Positions 48,478 to 58,735 of a DNA stretch of 64,000 nt are shown here, piece after piece. The number at the start of each line of letters is the position of its first letter. Positions within the stretch are counted from its first letter, which is position 1. The notes under the pieces are model-generated. The model was not told the DNA's origin. It did not search any database and was given only the letters and a program-made list of their open reading frames with translations. Position numbers and translations under genes: made by a program. The DNA is from Chelonoidis abingdonii (lineage: Eukaryota > Chordata > Testudines > Testudinidae): assembly GCF_003597395.2 (NCBI RefSeq), contig NC_133790.1, positions 24,875,955 through 24,939,954 of the forward strand, in the 5' to 3' direction.

Positions 48478-48788
48478 CAGGAGTAGGCAACCTATGGCAC
48501 GTGTGGCAAAGGCAGCACGCGAGCTGATTTCCAGTGGCACTCACACTGCCAGGGTTGTGGCCACCGGTCCAAGGGGCTCTGCATTTTAATTTAATTTTAA
48601 ATGAAGTTTCTTAAACGTTTTAAAAACCTTATTTACTTTACATACAACAGTAGTTTAGTTATATATTATAGACTTAAAGAAAGAGACCTTCTACAAACGT
48701 TAAAATGTATTACTGGCACGCGGAACTTTAAATTAGAGTGAATAAATGAAGACTCGACACAGCACTTCTGAAAGGTTGCCGACCCCTG
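48478..48788. mobile_element. hAT MITE with 8-bp duplication
   Basis: Ends CAGGAGTAGGCAACCTATGG and AAGGTTGCCGACCCCTG are inverted. Flanks are TTCTACTG (48470-48477) and TTTTACTG (48789-48796), 7 of 8 identical. Length 311 bp. Confidence 0.92.
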
Positions 48789-49074
48789 TTTTACTGCATC
48801 GGCCATTTGGAAGCTGATTGTCACTATAAGCGTGTGTGTGCCTGAGCTTGCATGCATGCAGCTCCTAGCACAGTGATCTTGGTTGGGAGCCACTCAGTGC
48901 TACTGCAACAAAAGCAAATTAATTTCTTTTCTTACCCTTAGTTTTTTGGCAGGGTGATAGTAACGGTCATTCAAAAACCAGCTGGCGTAGAATGTTACTA
49001 CGTGTGTTAGGATGTGCAGGCCCCTCTTTGGGCCTGTAATTCCAATAATAATCGCCATGTTCAGCTAAAATACT

Positions 49075-49300
49075 TTGCACTTCCATGGTGTCTTTCATCA
49101 GAGGCTCTTGGAGTGCTTAGCACTTGTTGGTGAAGTAAGCTTGTGTAGGTTAGGAGAGTGTCTGTTCTACAGATGGGGAAACTGAGGTATGGAAAGCAGA
49201 TGTGTCTTGTCCAAGGTCCAATAACATGGCACAGGTAGAAACCGGGATAGAACCCAAGTGTCCTGACTCTGTCCTCTGCTCTAAACAGTAGACCACAAAA
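49075..49300 (-). repeat. MIR SINE relic
   Basis: TTCTACAGATGGGGAAACTG, TTGTCCAAGGTCCAATAAC and GATAGAACCCAAGTGTCCTG follow the reversed MIR order. Confidence 0.75.
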
Positions 49301-49484
49301 GAGCTCATGCTTTGGTAGGAACCTGTTGTATACCTGGTGTGGGGTGGCAGAGGAGAGACTATTTAATGGAGAAGAAACTGGGTTCTCCTTCCTTAAGCCT
49401 GTTTATGGATTCTTAAAGTGTCAGGTCTCTTTATGACTGGGCATTTCCCATGGCACCAGCCATCTCCTGCCACTTGGGCTCTGT

Positions 49485-50132
49485 GGCTTGGTCTACGCAT
49501 AAAAGTTGTATTGACATAGCTACATTGGTGAGGGGTGTGAAAACGCCACGGTCCTGATTGACATAGCTACCATCCTCAGGAAGGGAAGTTCCTACACAGA
49601 CAGAAAAACTCCTTAGAACATAACAAGAGCAGCCATACTGCCTCAGACCAATGGTCCATGGAGCCCAGTATCTTGTATCCAGCAGTGGCCAGAATCTGAG
49701 CTTCAGAAGGAGTGCACAGAACAGGGAAGTTGGAGTGATCCACTCCCTCTTCCACTCCTGGATTCTGGCAGTCAGAGGTTTGCATTGCCCTGAGCATGGT
49801 GTTGCATCTCTGACCATCTTGGCTAATAGCTATTGATGGGTTTAACCTCTATGAATTTATTTAGTTAGTTATTATTTTGAACCCAGCTGTACTTTCAGCC
49901 ATCACACCTTCCCACGACAATGAGTTCCACAGGTTAATTGTGTGTTGTGTGAAAAAAGTCCTTCCTCTAGTTTGTATTACTCCTGCTGCCTATGAATTTA
50001 ATCGGGTGACTCCTGGAGTTTGTATTGTGGGAAATTGTGTTCTGTCAGTGTAAGCTGAGTCTACGCTCGGGGGCTATGCCAGCATGGCTATTCTGACATA
50101 GCTATGCCAGCACAAGCTCGTTAGTGTAGACA
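49485..50132. mobile_element. MITE split by a CR1 insertion
   Basis: Left part 49485-49612 (GGTCTACGCATAAAAGTTGT, TTGACATAGCTACATTGG) and right part 50032-50132 (GTCAGTGTAAGCTGAGTCTA, GTTAGTGTAGACATTGCC) are two halves of one turtle MITE, separated by the CR1 at 49613-50031. Confidence 0.65.
49613..50031 (-). mobile_element. CR1-type LINE 3' region inside a MITE
   Basis: AGAACATAACAAGAGCAGCC, CTGCCTCAGACCAATGGTCC, GAGTTCCACAGGTTAATTG and AAAAGTCCTTCCTCTAG are signatures of a turtle CR1 subfamily different from the 44694 copy. Minus-strand frames here (49431-49817) are relics. Antisense to KSR2. Confidence 0.8.
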
Positions 50133-50699
50133 TTGCCTGAAAGCAGAGTTCAGAGTATGGGTTCTTCCAGACACGACATTTATAACATAACCTAGCATCA
50201 CAGCCCAGATGTCTTCCTAGCAGAACTTGGTCATTGGCTGGCTTTGACCATCTCAAACAGGCTCACTGCAGGGAAGTTCTGATCTCCCTTCCCCCACTTC
50301 TTTACATCACTGTTGCTAATTATAATTTTCCACCACGTAGGTGTCAATAGGAGACAAAGCTAAACCAAGCCTCTACATGCCTCCTACGCTGCTATGATCT
50401 CTAGACCATGAGAAATCATTTCTAATTATTTCTAGATTAATCTTGGGGTGCAGGTAGAAAACATGAATTAATGATTCAGACAGGGATGGTGGTGGTGGAG
50501 ATGGAAAGCTTTGAATTACCTTCCAGCTCCCCAAATCGAAAAGAAAATGAATACAGTATTCCTCATCCTCAGCAGAGGATTGCAAGAAAGTGAACACAAT
50601 TTGTTATGCTGTTGTTTTTTTCTGCATAATAAATTAATCAGGATGTTGAAATTGGAACCAGCTTAGCAAATAGGCATAAAATGATAACAGAGTGGCTCT

Positions 50700-50885
50700 T
50701 TTTTGGCAGCATCCAGCCAAGGATCTCAATACACTTTGTAAACATTAGTTGATGCTCACAGCACCCCTGCGAATTCCTGGCTTATCCTAGTCATCCCCAT
50801 TTTACAGATTGGGAAACTGAGGCAGGGAGCCTCCAAGTAACAAGCCTAAGGTCAGACAGTGAGTCCTGTGCAGCACAGGGAATAG
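50700..50885 (-). repeat. MIR SINE relic
   Basis: CATTTTACAGATTGGGAAAC, TGAGGCAGGGAGCC and AGGTCAGACAGTGAG show the reversed MIR core. Confidence 0.75.
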
Positions 50886-51630
50886 TCATTCCCTCGCATG
50901 CCTGGATGTCTTGTGACTACCAAAGACAGAATGGCTCCTGGAGCTTTTCCTGGAGCAAGGCAGTTCCTCACTGCCCTTACACGGGCAATGGCCAGTGGTC
51001 ATGACTGAGCAGATAGTAACTAGTGAAGCTGCACCTCTGCATGGCTGCACATGGCCCTAGCTGCAGGCTTACTGGTGCACTGTGTGGGAAGAACAGTTCC
51101 ATTCCCTATGTCCCCTAGGGCAGAGCTCTGCTGGGGGTTCATGCTCCCGCTGATTAGAGCTTTAGGGTGCAGGAGTGGGCTGTGGATGGCTGAGTGGATC
51201 CGGGCTACCTGAAATCTTAGTTTCACCCTGCTCATGCTTACACTCGAGCATCACGGCCCTACGCACCCTGCTGTGTGCTGTCCGGGGAATGTGTGCAGGG
51301 CAGGAGCCAAGGCCTAGGGGTGAAATGATGTCATGTGGATTTCTCTCACAGCTGAAATTCTGTTTTGCAAGCAGAAGGGTGATTCAAATGTGTGTGCCCC
51401 CACTCCTCCTGGATCCCTCTCTTGGACTGGCCCAGCTGCCTGGAAGTGAAGGAGCACTCATGTCTGAAATCCCTTCCCCTCTCTTTGCATTTGGTCCATT
51501 TAGAGATGGTAGTGGAAGCCATCCGTAACCATGCTGCATGCTGGCATGAGCTGGTGTTGTCCCCTCAGGGATTATGCTATTCCAGTTGTTTGTGTCTCCC
51601 TTCCAGTTCCTTCTCTCTCCTTTCTTGCAG
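50886..51630. other. Intron sequence ahead of the second KSR2 exon
   Basis: No repeat recognised. It ends in a long pyrimidine tract (51596-51628) and the acceptor AG at 51629-51630. The open frames at 51175-51715 cross the exon in wrong frames; only the frame at 51574-51768 carries the kinase sequence. Confidence 0.5.
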
Positions 51631-51764
51631 GGAATGGGGTACCTGCACGCGAAGGGGATCCTTCACAAAGACCTCAAGTCTAAAAACATTTTCTATGACA
51701 ACGGGAAGGTGGTGATCACAGACTTCGGGCTCTTCAGAATATCGGGAGTTCTGCAAGCAGGCAG
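51631..51764 (+). CDS. KSR2: KSR2 internal exon, catalytic loop (HKD) and DFG motif
   Basis: This 134-nt exon follows a strong pyrimidine tract ending TTGCAG and is followed by the donor GTAGGC. It starts in phase 0, matching the exon that ends at 42109, and ends with two bases of a split Arg codon. It encodes 44 residues, starting [19 protein letters not shown]. The HRD motif is HKD (51664-51672), as expected for KSR proteins. The catalytic-loop Asp, Lys and Asn are kept, and DFG is intact at 51721-51729. The ending SGVLQAG is the KSR2 form; KSR1 has a different sequence after DFGLF. Two residues differ from mammalian KSR2 as I recall it: Ile at 51688-51690 where Val is usual, and Arg at 51736-51738 right after DFGLF where Ser is usual. 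The next exon (expected to start near REDKLRIQ) was not found downstream. Confidence 0.95.
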
Positions 51765-52923
51765 GTAGGCTGTAGCTGCAGCCGGTGGGGTCCTGGAAAT
51801 GCTCCTGTGGGTGTTAGTCCTCCACACCGTCATTTGTCTCTAGCATCTTCCAACCCATCTTCTGTGCCAAAGAGTAACCTTCCTTTCTCTGCTAATACCG
51901 TCCTTCTCTCGTGCCCCACCCCCGACTATCCCTTATGGGATAGGCCCAAGGAGGGGCCACAATCCACACAGGAGTCAGCCATGGAGAAGTGGGTTTGGGG
52001 CGCTGTAGACTTGCTTTGGCCTGGGGGAGCGAGGGGCTGGTTCAGAGAGTTACCCTCCTCTTCCTTGTGTCCCTTTCCCCCTGCAGGGGCACGGTTTGGT
52101 TTCTGGGAACCAGAGTTCAGCGTGTTGCCAGCTTACCAAGAATGGCCTTTTGAGTCAGTACCTCCAGCCTGTTAACACAAGAGTGGTGGAGGGAAGGGCA
52201 AGGCAAACCACTCCCTGGATGGAATGATGCAGTGGCAGCTTAAAACTCCCAGCGCTCCCAGTCATCCTACAGAGGGGATGATTTTGACCCAGAATTTTTC
52301 CTGGGGCAGAAGCCATTGTGACTCGCTCTCACCTGCTTTCTCTTTCGGCATTGATGTACCAACGGGAGGAGAGGGCTTCTTCATCCTCGAGTCTAGGCTG
52401 AGCTGGCTGTTGCTGTTGCATTGAGATAGTTAGCAAAATCTTGCTTTCATGAGCACCGTGTGATGGATTTGTAGTTAACCCCCAAAGCAGGTGGGCGCAC
52501 ACTCAAAATTCAAGTCTAGATACCAATTCAGATCGCAGCCCAGAGCTCATAGGTTTGTGGACTGAACATGGGCCCAGTTTTGAGCAAACAGTCCAGTTTA
52601 TAGTTTCAGTTCAGAACTGTGTGAAATGGGATTCCCTGTGATTTTGGTGCTGTGCCGGAGGGCATTTCATAGGGACATCGTGTCACCTGTTGATGTGATG
52701 ATAACACTTAGCATCTTTAAAGCCTGTTAATCAACGAATTCTCACAACTAGAACTGGGGGACATTCTTTGGACAAATAATTTAGTTGCTGAGAAATGCAG
52801 TTTTCGGTCAAATTTGCTGAATAATTTTGACCAGGCCTAGATTCACAAGGGACTTTGGCTTGTCACCATTCACAAGACGAGAGGTGGTGGTGGTGGTGGT
52901 GTCCCCCCCACCCTTCCCCTTAT
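51765..52923. other. KSR2: Start of the next KSR2 intron
   Basis: Begins with donor GTAGGC. No repeat or exon recognised. A (GGT)n microsatellite lies at 52883-52901. Confidence 0.5.
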
Positions 52924-53025
52924 AACTTGAGCCCAGTGACACTCACCTGGAAGGTGGACACCTGGGTTCACGTCCCTGCTCTCCCAAGTGAGTGTCCTAC
53001 ACACTGAGCTGAAGGTTATTCGGGT
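52924..53025. repeat. tRNA-derived SINE-like piece
   Basis: CACCTGGGTTCACGTCCCTG contains a B-box-like GGTTCACGTCC, and AGTGAGTGTCCTACACACTG mirrors the left side, as in a palindromic turtle SINE. Confidence 0.45.
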
Positions 53026-54654
53026 ACCAACACCTCCTCCTCCTTTGCTTTCATGAAAAAGGTTAAAAATGCTAAAGGTTTTGTTCAACTCAAAACTACA
53101 TTTTTCCAAATTTTTGATTCAACAAAAATTCCCCAAAAATCTCATTTTCACCCCAAAAGAACCTTCATTTAAAAAAAAAATGCCAGTGAACCAAAAATCA
53201 ATCATTTGCACAGTCCCCTTGTTGAGGAAGTCGTATCCTCCCCATTTCGCATGTGGGCTATTGAGGCAGAGAAGCTATGATATGTTGATGGCCATACAAT
53301 GAGTCAGGGGGGGAGCTGGGATTGGGGAACATTCTCACTCTCAATCCTCAGCTCAGTTCCACTAGCCTGCGGTTGGTATCCTGCCTCACCCAGCCAAGAA
53401 TCCATATGCTGCAGTGATTTACCTGTTCTGTCCCACAGCTTCGGTTCCTATATGGAATCAAGTGATCAGACTCCTCCCTGATGTTCCTTTCTTAGCCAGA
53501 GCCTCGGGAAATGTGGTGCTAATTCTGGAGCAGGAATATTTTTGCGTGCTGTCTGAGGCTGCACTGGGGACATTTCAGTCTGGATCAGCCACGTCACAGA
53601 ACTGAGGCTGTGCGTCTCTGGGTTTGGAATGATTTCAGACTGGCGCCAGGAAAAGGGTTTTGTCTCCTTGCTTTGGCAGTTGGATTCCTTTGCTGGTTTT
53701 AAGACTGGGAACCATGAGTTATAGTAGAGTAACTGGAATTTTGGGCCAGAATGTTGGTGGGGGAGGATCCCTCGGTGCCTTCAGTGTTACCTTCAGAAGA
53801 GGACACCTCATGGACAGGTGTTCATCCATTATAGCTCCCAGAGGTTCTCTGCACTCTTCCCCTTAGCATTGTGTTGTCCAGAGAAGTGGCTTCAGCTATT
53901 TTATTTGTGAACCTGATGTGCTGCTGCTGCAGTCTGTCCCTGCAGATGATCTCTTCTCTGATGAGAAGCACCAGTCCAAACAGGACTGCAGTGCTGCTGC
54001 AGCAGCTGGTTCCCTTTGCCTGGGCCAGAAGAGCATAGAACAAAGCCACTTCCAAATTCTTCCTCCCCTGATCTCTTGGTCTTCCATCGAGATCAGCTCT
54101 AGGCCAGTCTATGCTGCCATCAGTTAAGATAAGAACAGCTGAAGGCAAACTCCACTTCAGGTGCCTCCTAATTTAGATTTAATTTGTTGTATTTTTAAAA
54201 AATTCTTCCTCTATTTAGAAAAACCCCAAAGAAACCCCCTCAGTATTGTAGAGATTTGTTGCGGTTAATCATTGCTTTATTGCAAAGCCACCTGTGAGAT
54301 AAACGGCAGATTTTAAGTAGTTTTTAATTATAGTGAGTCAAAGTCAGAGGATTGAAGAAAGAGATAATGGGCCACCTATTTCTATCCCCCACCCGTCTTG
54401 CCAGCGTATCCAGTGTCCAGTTAAGTGCTTAACTGTGCGATGAGCGTTTTTCTTACCCCCTGCATGATTAGATCATTGCCAGTTTTTAGCCCAAACATTT
54501 CCCAAAGCTTTAAAAGTCCTAGGAGTACCGCTGTTTTGGCACTTTCCACACGGTATCGGCAAATGTGATACACTGGCCAGTGGTGTTTCATGTCCCCCTT
54601 TAGTGGCTGCACCACTAGAAGGTAACAACTTACTACAGCTACCTGCTAATGAGC
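53026..54654. other. No recognised gene; AT-rich repeat at 53040-53215
   Basis: The AT-rich block resembles 44080-44600. Opposed frames at 53822-54148 and 53918-54127 have no domain. Confidence 0.35.
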
Positions 54655-54745
54655 TTGCTCGTTAGGCTGAAGTGGTGGTTATCTATGTCCTCAGACCAAG
54701 GATTCCAAGTTCAAATCCTACTGTGATTACAAGGGGTGGTTACAG
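54655..54745 (+). repeat. tRNA-like SINE head
   Basis: AGTTCAAATCCTACTGTGAT resembles a B box and GGCTGAAGTGGTGGTTATCT a weak A box. It does not fold as a full tRNA by eye. Confidence 0.35.
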
Positions 54746-54996
54746 ACTTGATCCTCCACACATTGGCTTGTTCTGATTGATGTTTTGTCTTATTCTTTTT
54801 AGATAGTTCCTGACCCCAATGCAGTCCATCCCTTAGACCTTCACACTAGGTGTTCTTCCATCCCTTGCCTGGGAGGCTGATGCCTTGGAACACTGGGTAT
54901 GTTAAAATAGTGCCCAGAGTTAGGGTGACAACCAGTGTGTACACCTCCTCCTGGGATCTGGAGGTACCGCACACAAACACAAACTGAGGATGTAAA

Positions 54997-55208
54997 AAGC
55001 AACAGAGAATCCTGTGGCACCTTTAAGACTAACTGAGGATGTTTGACCTTGCTGGCGGTGACCGGACAACAGGTGAAAGAAGTTAATATTGCACTGATAG
55101 ATGAATCCAGGACCATATACACAGTGTCTTCCCAAGTGACAGGTTTCAGAGTAGCAGCCGTGTTAGCCTGTATCCGCAAAAAAACCAGGAGTACTTGTGT
55201 ACTCCTGT
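54997..55208 (-). mobile_element. Two retroelement-end fragments
   Basis: 54997-55040 (GAATCCTGTGGCACCTTTAA GACTAAC-type) and 55138-55208 (GGTTTCAGAGTAGCAGCCG, GTTAGCCTGTATCCGC) belong to the family at 11480-11598 and a relative. Unrelated sequence lies between them. Confidence 0.55.
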
Positions 55209-56261
55209 TCTTTCTTCCCAAAGCACTTCATAAGCTGTACCCGTCTGTCAAGGCAGGGTTACAGCTAAGCAATAAGAAGGGATGGAGGGATATTTCAGCC
55301 AGGACAACAGAACAAAGCCGCTTTTCCTCACTGTGGGATTTTTAATGCCCATGCAGAGCAGAGACAAAGCCTTCACTTCTAAAGTCATCAGCTGAAAGAC
55401 CTACACACAATATACTCAGTGCATCATCCTGGGAGAAGGAAAGGCTGAGGCAGCTCTCCCAAGATCCCAAGCACCCTGTTTTCATTAGGGCTGCGTGACT
55501 TCATACCAGAAGACTGGACAACGAAGCTTCTAAGGATGGCCAGATCTTCAGAGCAGATCCTATGGAGATGAAATACTTCTTCATTCCTCTGAGCCCCTCC
55601 CACAGAACAAGGGACTAATATCCAAAATGGTTTGAATTCCATGCCCTTTCTGAAAGTGCAGGGTGACAAACCTCTCTGCCTTCCAGGACTTACCTGGACA
55701 TTTGCCCTCAAGATGTGACCACTTGTGCGTGCTCTGAGGTGGTACTAGAATAGCCTAACCTGCTCCTTGGGGCAAACGGCTTTGATCTCACAACCATGTC
55801 AATACTGTGCCCTGTGACTCAACGTGGGCGTATCTCAAGTGTCTGCGACGTGGCTTTGCAAACATCTGTGCCAGCACAGCCCACCCCCACTCCCTGCGTG
55901 ACTCAGGCATGCCAGAGGGCTTCGGCACCTGGCGCTTGCTGCTGTTTGAATGCCCTATTGTGTTTGCCTTTAGCAGGCTCTGCTAATGCACCTATCAAAG
56001 CGCATCTTCTCGTTTATTTGTTGTTGTTGTTTTTCTTCTGCGGAGTAAATTGCAGGTTTCATTTGCCAAGGGTGGTGTTTTGACAGAGCTGAAAGGAGCA
56101 GGGAATGCTAATGAGTTGTGGTAGGAGAGGGTCCTTCCAGTTGGTGTTCAGTGACTGCATGAAAAGAGCCCTGCCTGACTTCTCTGTTCCTCACCCCGCA
56201 GTAGTTGTTTGCGTTTTGGTTGCACCAAAGGGCTCCAGGAAAGAATCAGGGGCCTGAGCAA
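55209..56261. other. No recognised gene or repeat
   Basis: About 1 kb; no exon-like frame with splice sites. Confidence 0.45.
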
Positions 56262-56500
56262 ACACTTGTTTAAAAGACAGTCTCTGTCCCAATGAGTTTA
56301 CAGTCTAGGTTATTACAAGAGCACAGCAGGTGGACAATCAAACAGGACTGGAAATGGAGGATAAGCTCAGCTCTGTGGGGAGTGACAGTCATTTCCTATA
56401 AATTTGTACATTGCCTGGCACAGCTGGGCCCCAACTTGGTAGGTCTCCACACACTGCCACAATATAAATGTTAAATAAGAATAGCAGAGAGACAATGAGC
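56262..56500. repeat. L3/MIR-type interspersed repeat
   Basis: AGACAGTCTCTGTCCCAATG, AGTTTACAGTCTAGG and TTGTACATTGCCTGGCACAG resemble the repeats at 36515 and 37875. Confidence 0.5.
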
Positions 56501-57104
56501 TTTGTGCTACATAGCTGCATAAGATGGCTAGGTCCCTGCCCCAGAGGGCTTTCAGTATAGTTCAGGCACCAGGTCTCTCCTCGTGTGCACCACTAACATG
56601 CAGCCCATAGATTGGTTCTGAATTAATTCTCTATTGTCAAAGGTATGAAAAACATCCAATTACATAGATCTATAGTTATCAGACTCTGCAGTTTTCTAAA
56701 CTGGAAAGGGGTGTGATGACCTGATTTCACTTTGCATCATGACCTCAGCCGGATTCATCCTACACGTGTGCAGCAGCCTTTTCTGTCTTCCTGAGAGAAT
56801 TTTTCCACTCACTGCAGTGTCCCTCAACTTTAATAACAACAATACAGGCCCTGCTTTGTGGGTGGCCTTGGAGGTTTGCTGTGGTCCTAATGCAGTTCCC
56901 TGAGCTGGGAAAGGAGCAGAGACCAGATGCTACCAGTGAATTTTTTTTAAATTGCAGTTTTGTTAGGGATTCTATTGGCAGATCAGTATGCTCTGCCCAC
57001 CAGTTCTAGGGTGGCTTCTAACATTCCATTCCTTTCCCAACACGTTTGAGAAAATTTTCTAGGAATTCTCAAGAGGAAGCAGGTTTGCACCTCTAATGTT
57101 GCCA

Positions 57105-57752
57105 TGTGATGGGGCATTCACCTCCTGGGCACTTCCTCTTGGCTGGTTGTGGTGCTGCAATCTCCCCCCGATCCCCCTCCCACTCCTGGTGCCCTTTGTA
57201 GGTTGTTGACCTTGCTTGGTAGGGTCTTCAGTGGCTCAGCCCTCCAGCCAAGTCACACAGTCAAATGATGTATTCAGGTCCAAAATAACACAAAACAAAA
57301 GTTTTCCAGTCCCACTACTCCTGGTCCCAGCTCAGGAACCCTTTAAACAGCAGCTGCATACTGCTGTCTCCAGTTCACTGCTGCTGTTCGCTGGGCTTTT
57401 TCCCACGTAGCTCCTTTCTCTTCACCCTTCTCTCAGGGCTGAAGTTCTCAGATCCTCTTCCTCCTCGCTGAATGCCAGTGCCACCAGAATCCATCTTCTG
57501 GTTCTCGCTTGAGCTCCTGTGGCCAGCAAGGGGCATCAAGTCTGGCTCCTCTGGCCCCAGCCAGAAACTAACCTGCTCAGGCCCTGCAGCTCCTTTTATC
57601 TGAGCCTGCTAGGCTTGGATTGGCTGCTTTGAAGCAGCCTCTCTAGGCAGCCTGGAAGACCCACCTTCACTGCTCCTTTCCTGGGGTGGGGTGTGATAAG
57701 TCTGTGGGGCCTCCAGCAGGGCACCTTGAAGAACCAGGTACTACCTGTCACA
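57105..57752 (-). mobile_element. Retroviral-type LTR, 648 bp
   Basis: Starts TGTGATGGGGCATTC and ends ACTACCTGTCACA. Flanks TGCCA (57100-57104) and TGCAG (57753-57757) match at 4 of 5. The minus strand carries a TATA-like CAGATAAAAGGAGC near 57590-57604. No retroviral genes are adjacent. Antisense to KSR2. Confidence 0.75.
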
Positions 57753-57898
57753 TGCAGGCATCAGTATTTGCTGTATAATTTCCCTTTTACAGAGTCATAA
57801 TGAACCAAATGAAGCCCCTCAGCTTACAAAGGGTCCACCAAGGAAGAAGGGTCTGTCCGTACAGAGACCATTGCAGGCTGGGCACCCAAGTCTGCTGA

Positions 57899-58386
57899 CA
57901 CAATAAATTGACTTTTCAATGGATTCCATCACATGTTGGTGTATACAGGAGTGAGGTAGCTGATGGCCTGGCCAAAACTGGAAGATTGGAAACTCAGGTT
58001 GGAATGACAGGGGTTGAGTATATTAACGCCCTCTCAAGGGAAATATTAGCTGAAATTAATGGTCAAAAGATGAAAGATCCTCTGATTGATACCAAAACAT
58101 CTAGGAAAATAATATCTGGTTATGAGTTTGCAGATAGGTCACATTGCTGGAATGAAAATCAATAGAGATGGGACCAAACTATATCCACTTTGCAAGACAT
58201 GTCAGGAGCAGGCTCTAATGCCTGCTCAGGCTTTTGAATTCAATATTGTAAGGAGAGTGATGTGTTTTGGATTGAACACCTTGAATTGATCCCTCACAAA
58301 GGAGCCTGGACAAATTGCCGAATTCATTCTCAAACTTCACGGCCTGATCTGATGATTGCGGGACAGGACAACAACAACAACAACAC
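57899..58386 (+). mobile_element. 3' end of an RNase H-bearing non-LTR LINE, with (CAA)n tail
   Basis: The open frame 57899-58165 has FQWIPSHVGVYRSEVADGLA, the last conserved block of a type-1 RNase H (His...Glu-x-x-Asp); the usual Asn before Glu is Ser here. After a single frameshift at about 58146 the sequence continues with a Cys-x-x-Cys segment (PLCKTC, near 58176-58196). One in-frame stop follows, then EFILKLHGLI and a terminal stop at 58350-58352. A (CAA)n run closes it at 58368-58386. A C-terminal RNase H, a short Cys-rich tail and a simple-repeat 3' end fit LINEs of the I/Jockey-R1 type. These are common in arthropods but, as far as I know, not typical of turtles. CR1 and L2 elements lack RNase H. 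The 5' part is missing; the copy starts soon after the LTR at 57105-57752. Family is inferred from motifs only. Confidence 0.75.
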
Positions 58387-58419
58387 CTGATGAACTGGCA
58401 CAGACCATGCACAAAGTGC

Positions 58420-58735
58420 ATGTGAAAATCATTGAGGTTTTGCCTTCACTAAGGAAAAAAAATGTGTTCTTTCTCACCTCAGGGTAACTGACGCAAGGTA
58501 AAATCCTAGTGAAGACAAGGCAATTTGTAGTTTTCATATGTGTTACTGCAGGATGAAGTAAGGACTATGGGGGAGCTTAGGGTTTATCTAGATGTGCTAA
58601 AATGTGTGAAAACAACACACTGCCTGGTCTTCACAAGGATTTTACCCTATCCACCTGTTATCTACCTTGAGGAAAGAACGCACCTTTGTTCAGTGAAACT
58701 CACCCTGAGTTGGCAGGAGCATGAGGCATGATGCA
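58420..58735. mobile_element. Fold-back MITE
   Basis: The arms at about 58446-58540 and 58605-58700 are inverted copies, with GGTAAAATCCTAGTGAAGAC opposite GTCTTCACAAGGATTTTACC. Frames on the two strands (58337-58537 minus, 58540-58731 plus) share CLVFTRILP for this reason. Confidence 0.8.

Larger units (their letters stand above)
42110..51630 (+). other. KSR2: KSR2 intron, complete (9,521 bp)
   Basis: Bounded by GT (42110-42111) and AG (51629-51630), phase 0. It holds palindromic MITEs, a CR1 LINE, a 1-kb LTR, a hAT element, a MITE split by a second CR1, and MIR relics, each listed separately. The stretches 42613-43185, 47000-48475 and 50132-50700 show no recognised repeat and no conserved coding frame. 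Confidence 0.9.

Noticed and set aside
42013..51764. KSR2 exons as a processed pseudogene or KSR1
   Set aside because: Exons are separated by a real intron with matched phases and good splice sites, have no stops, and carry the KSR2-type SGVLQAG ending.
54655..54745. Possible tRNA gene
   Set aside because: Only B-box similarity is clear, there is no full cloverleaf by eye, and it looks like a SINE head.
57908..58165. RNase H frame as a host gene
   Set aside because: It lacks the N-terminal half of the domain, is followed by a frameshift and a LINE-like tail, and starts with no ATG.
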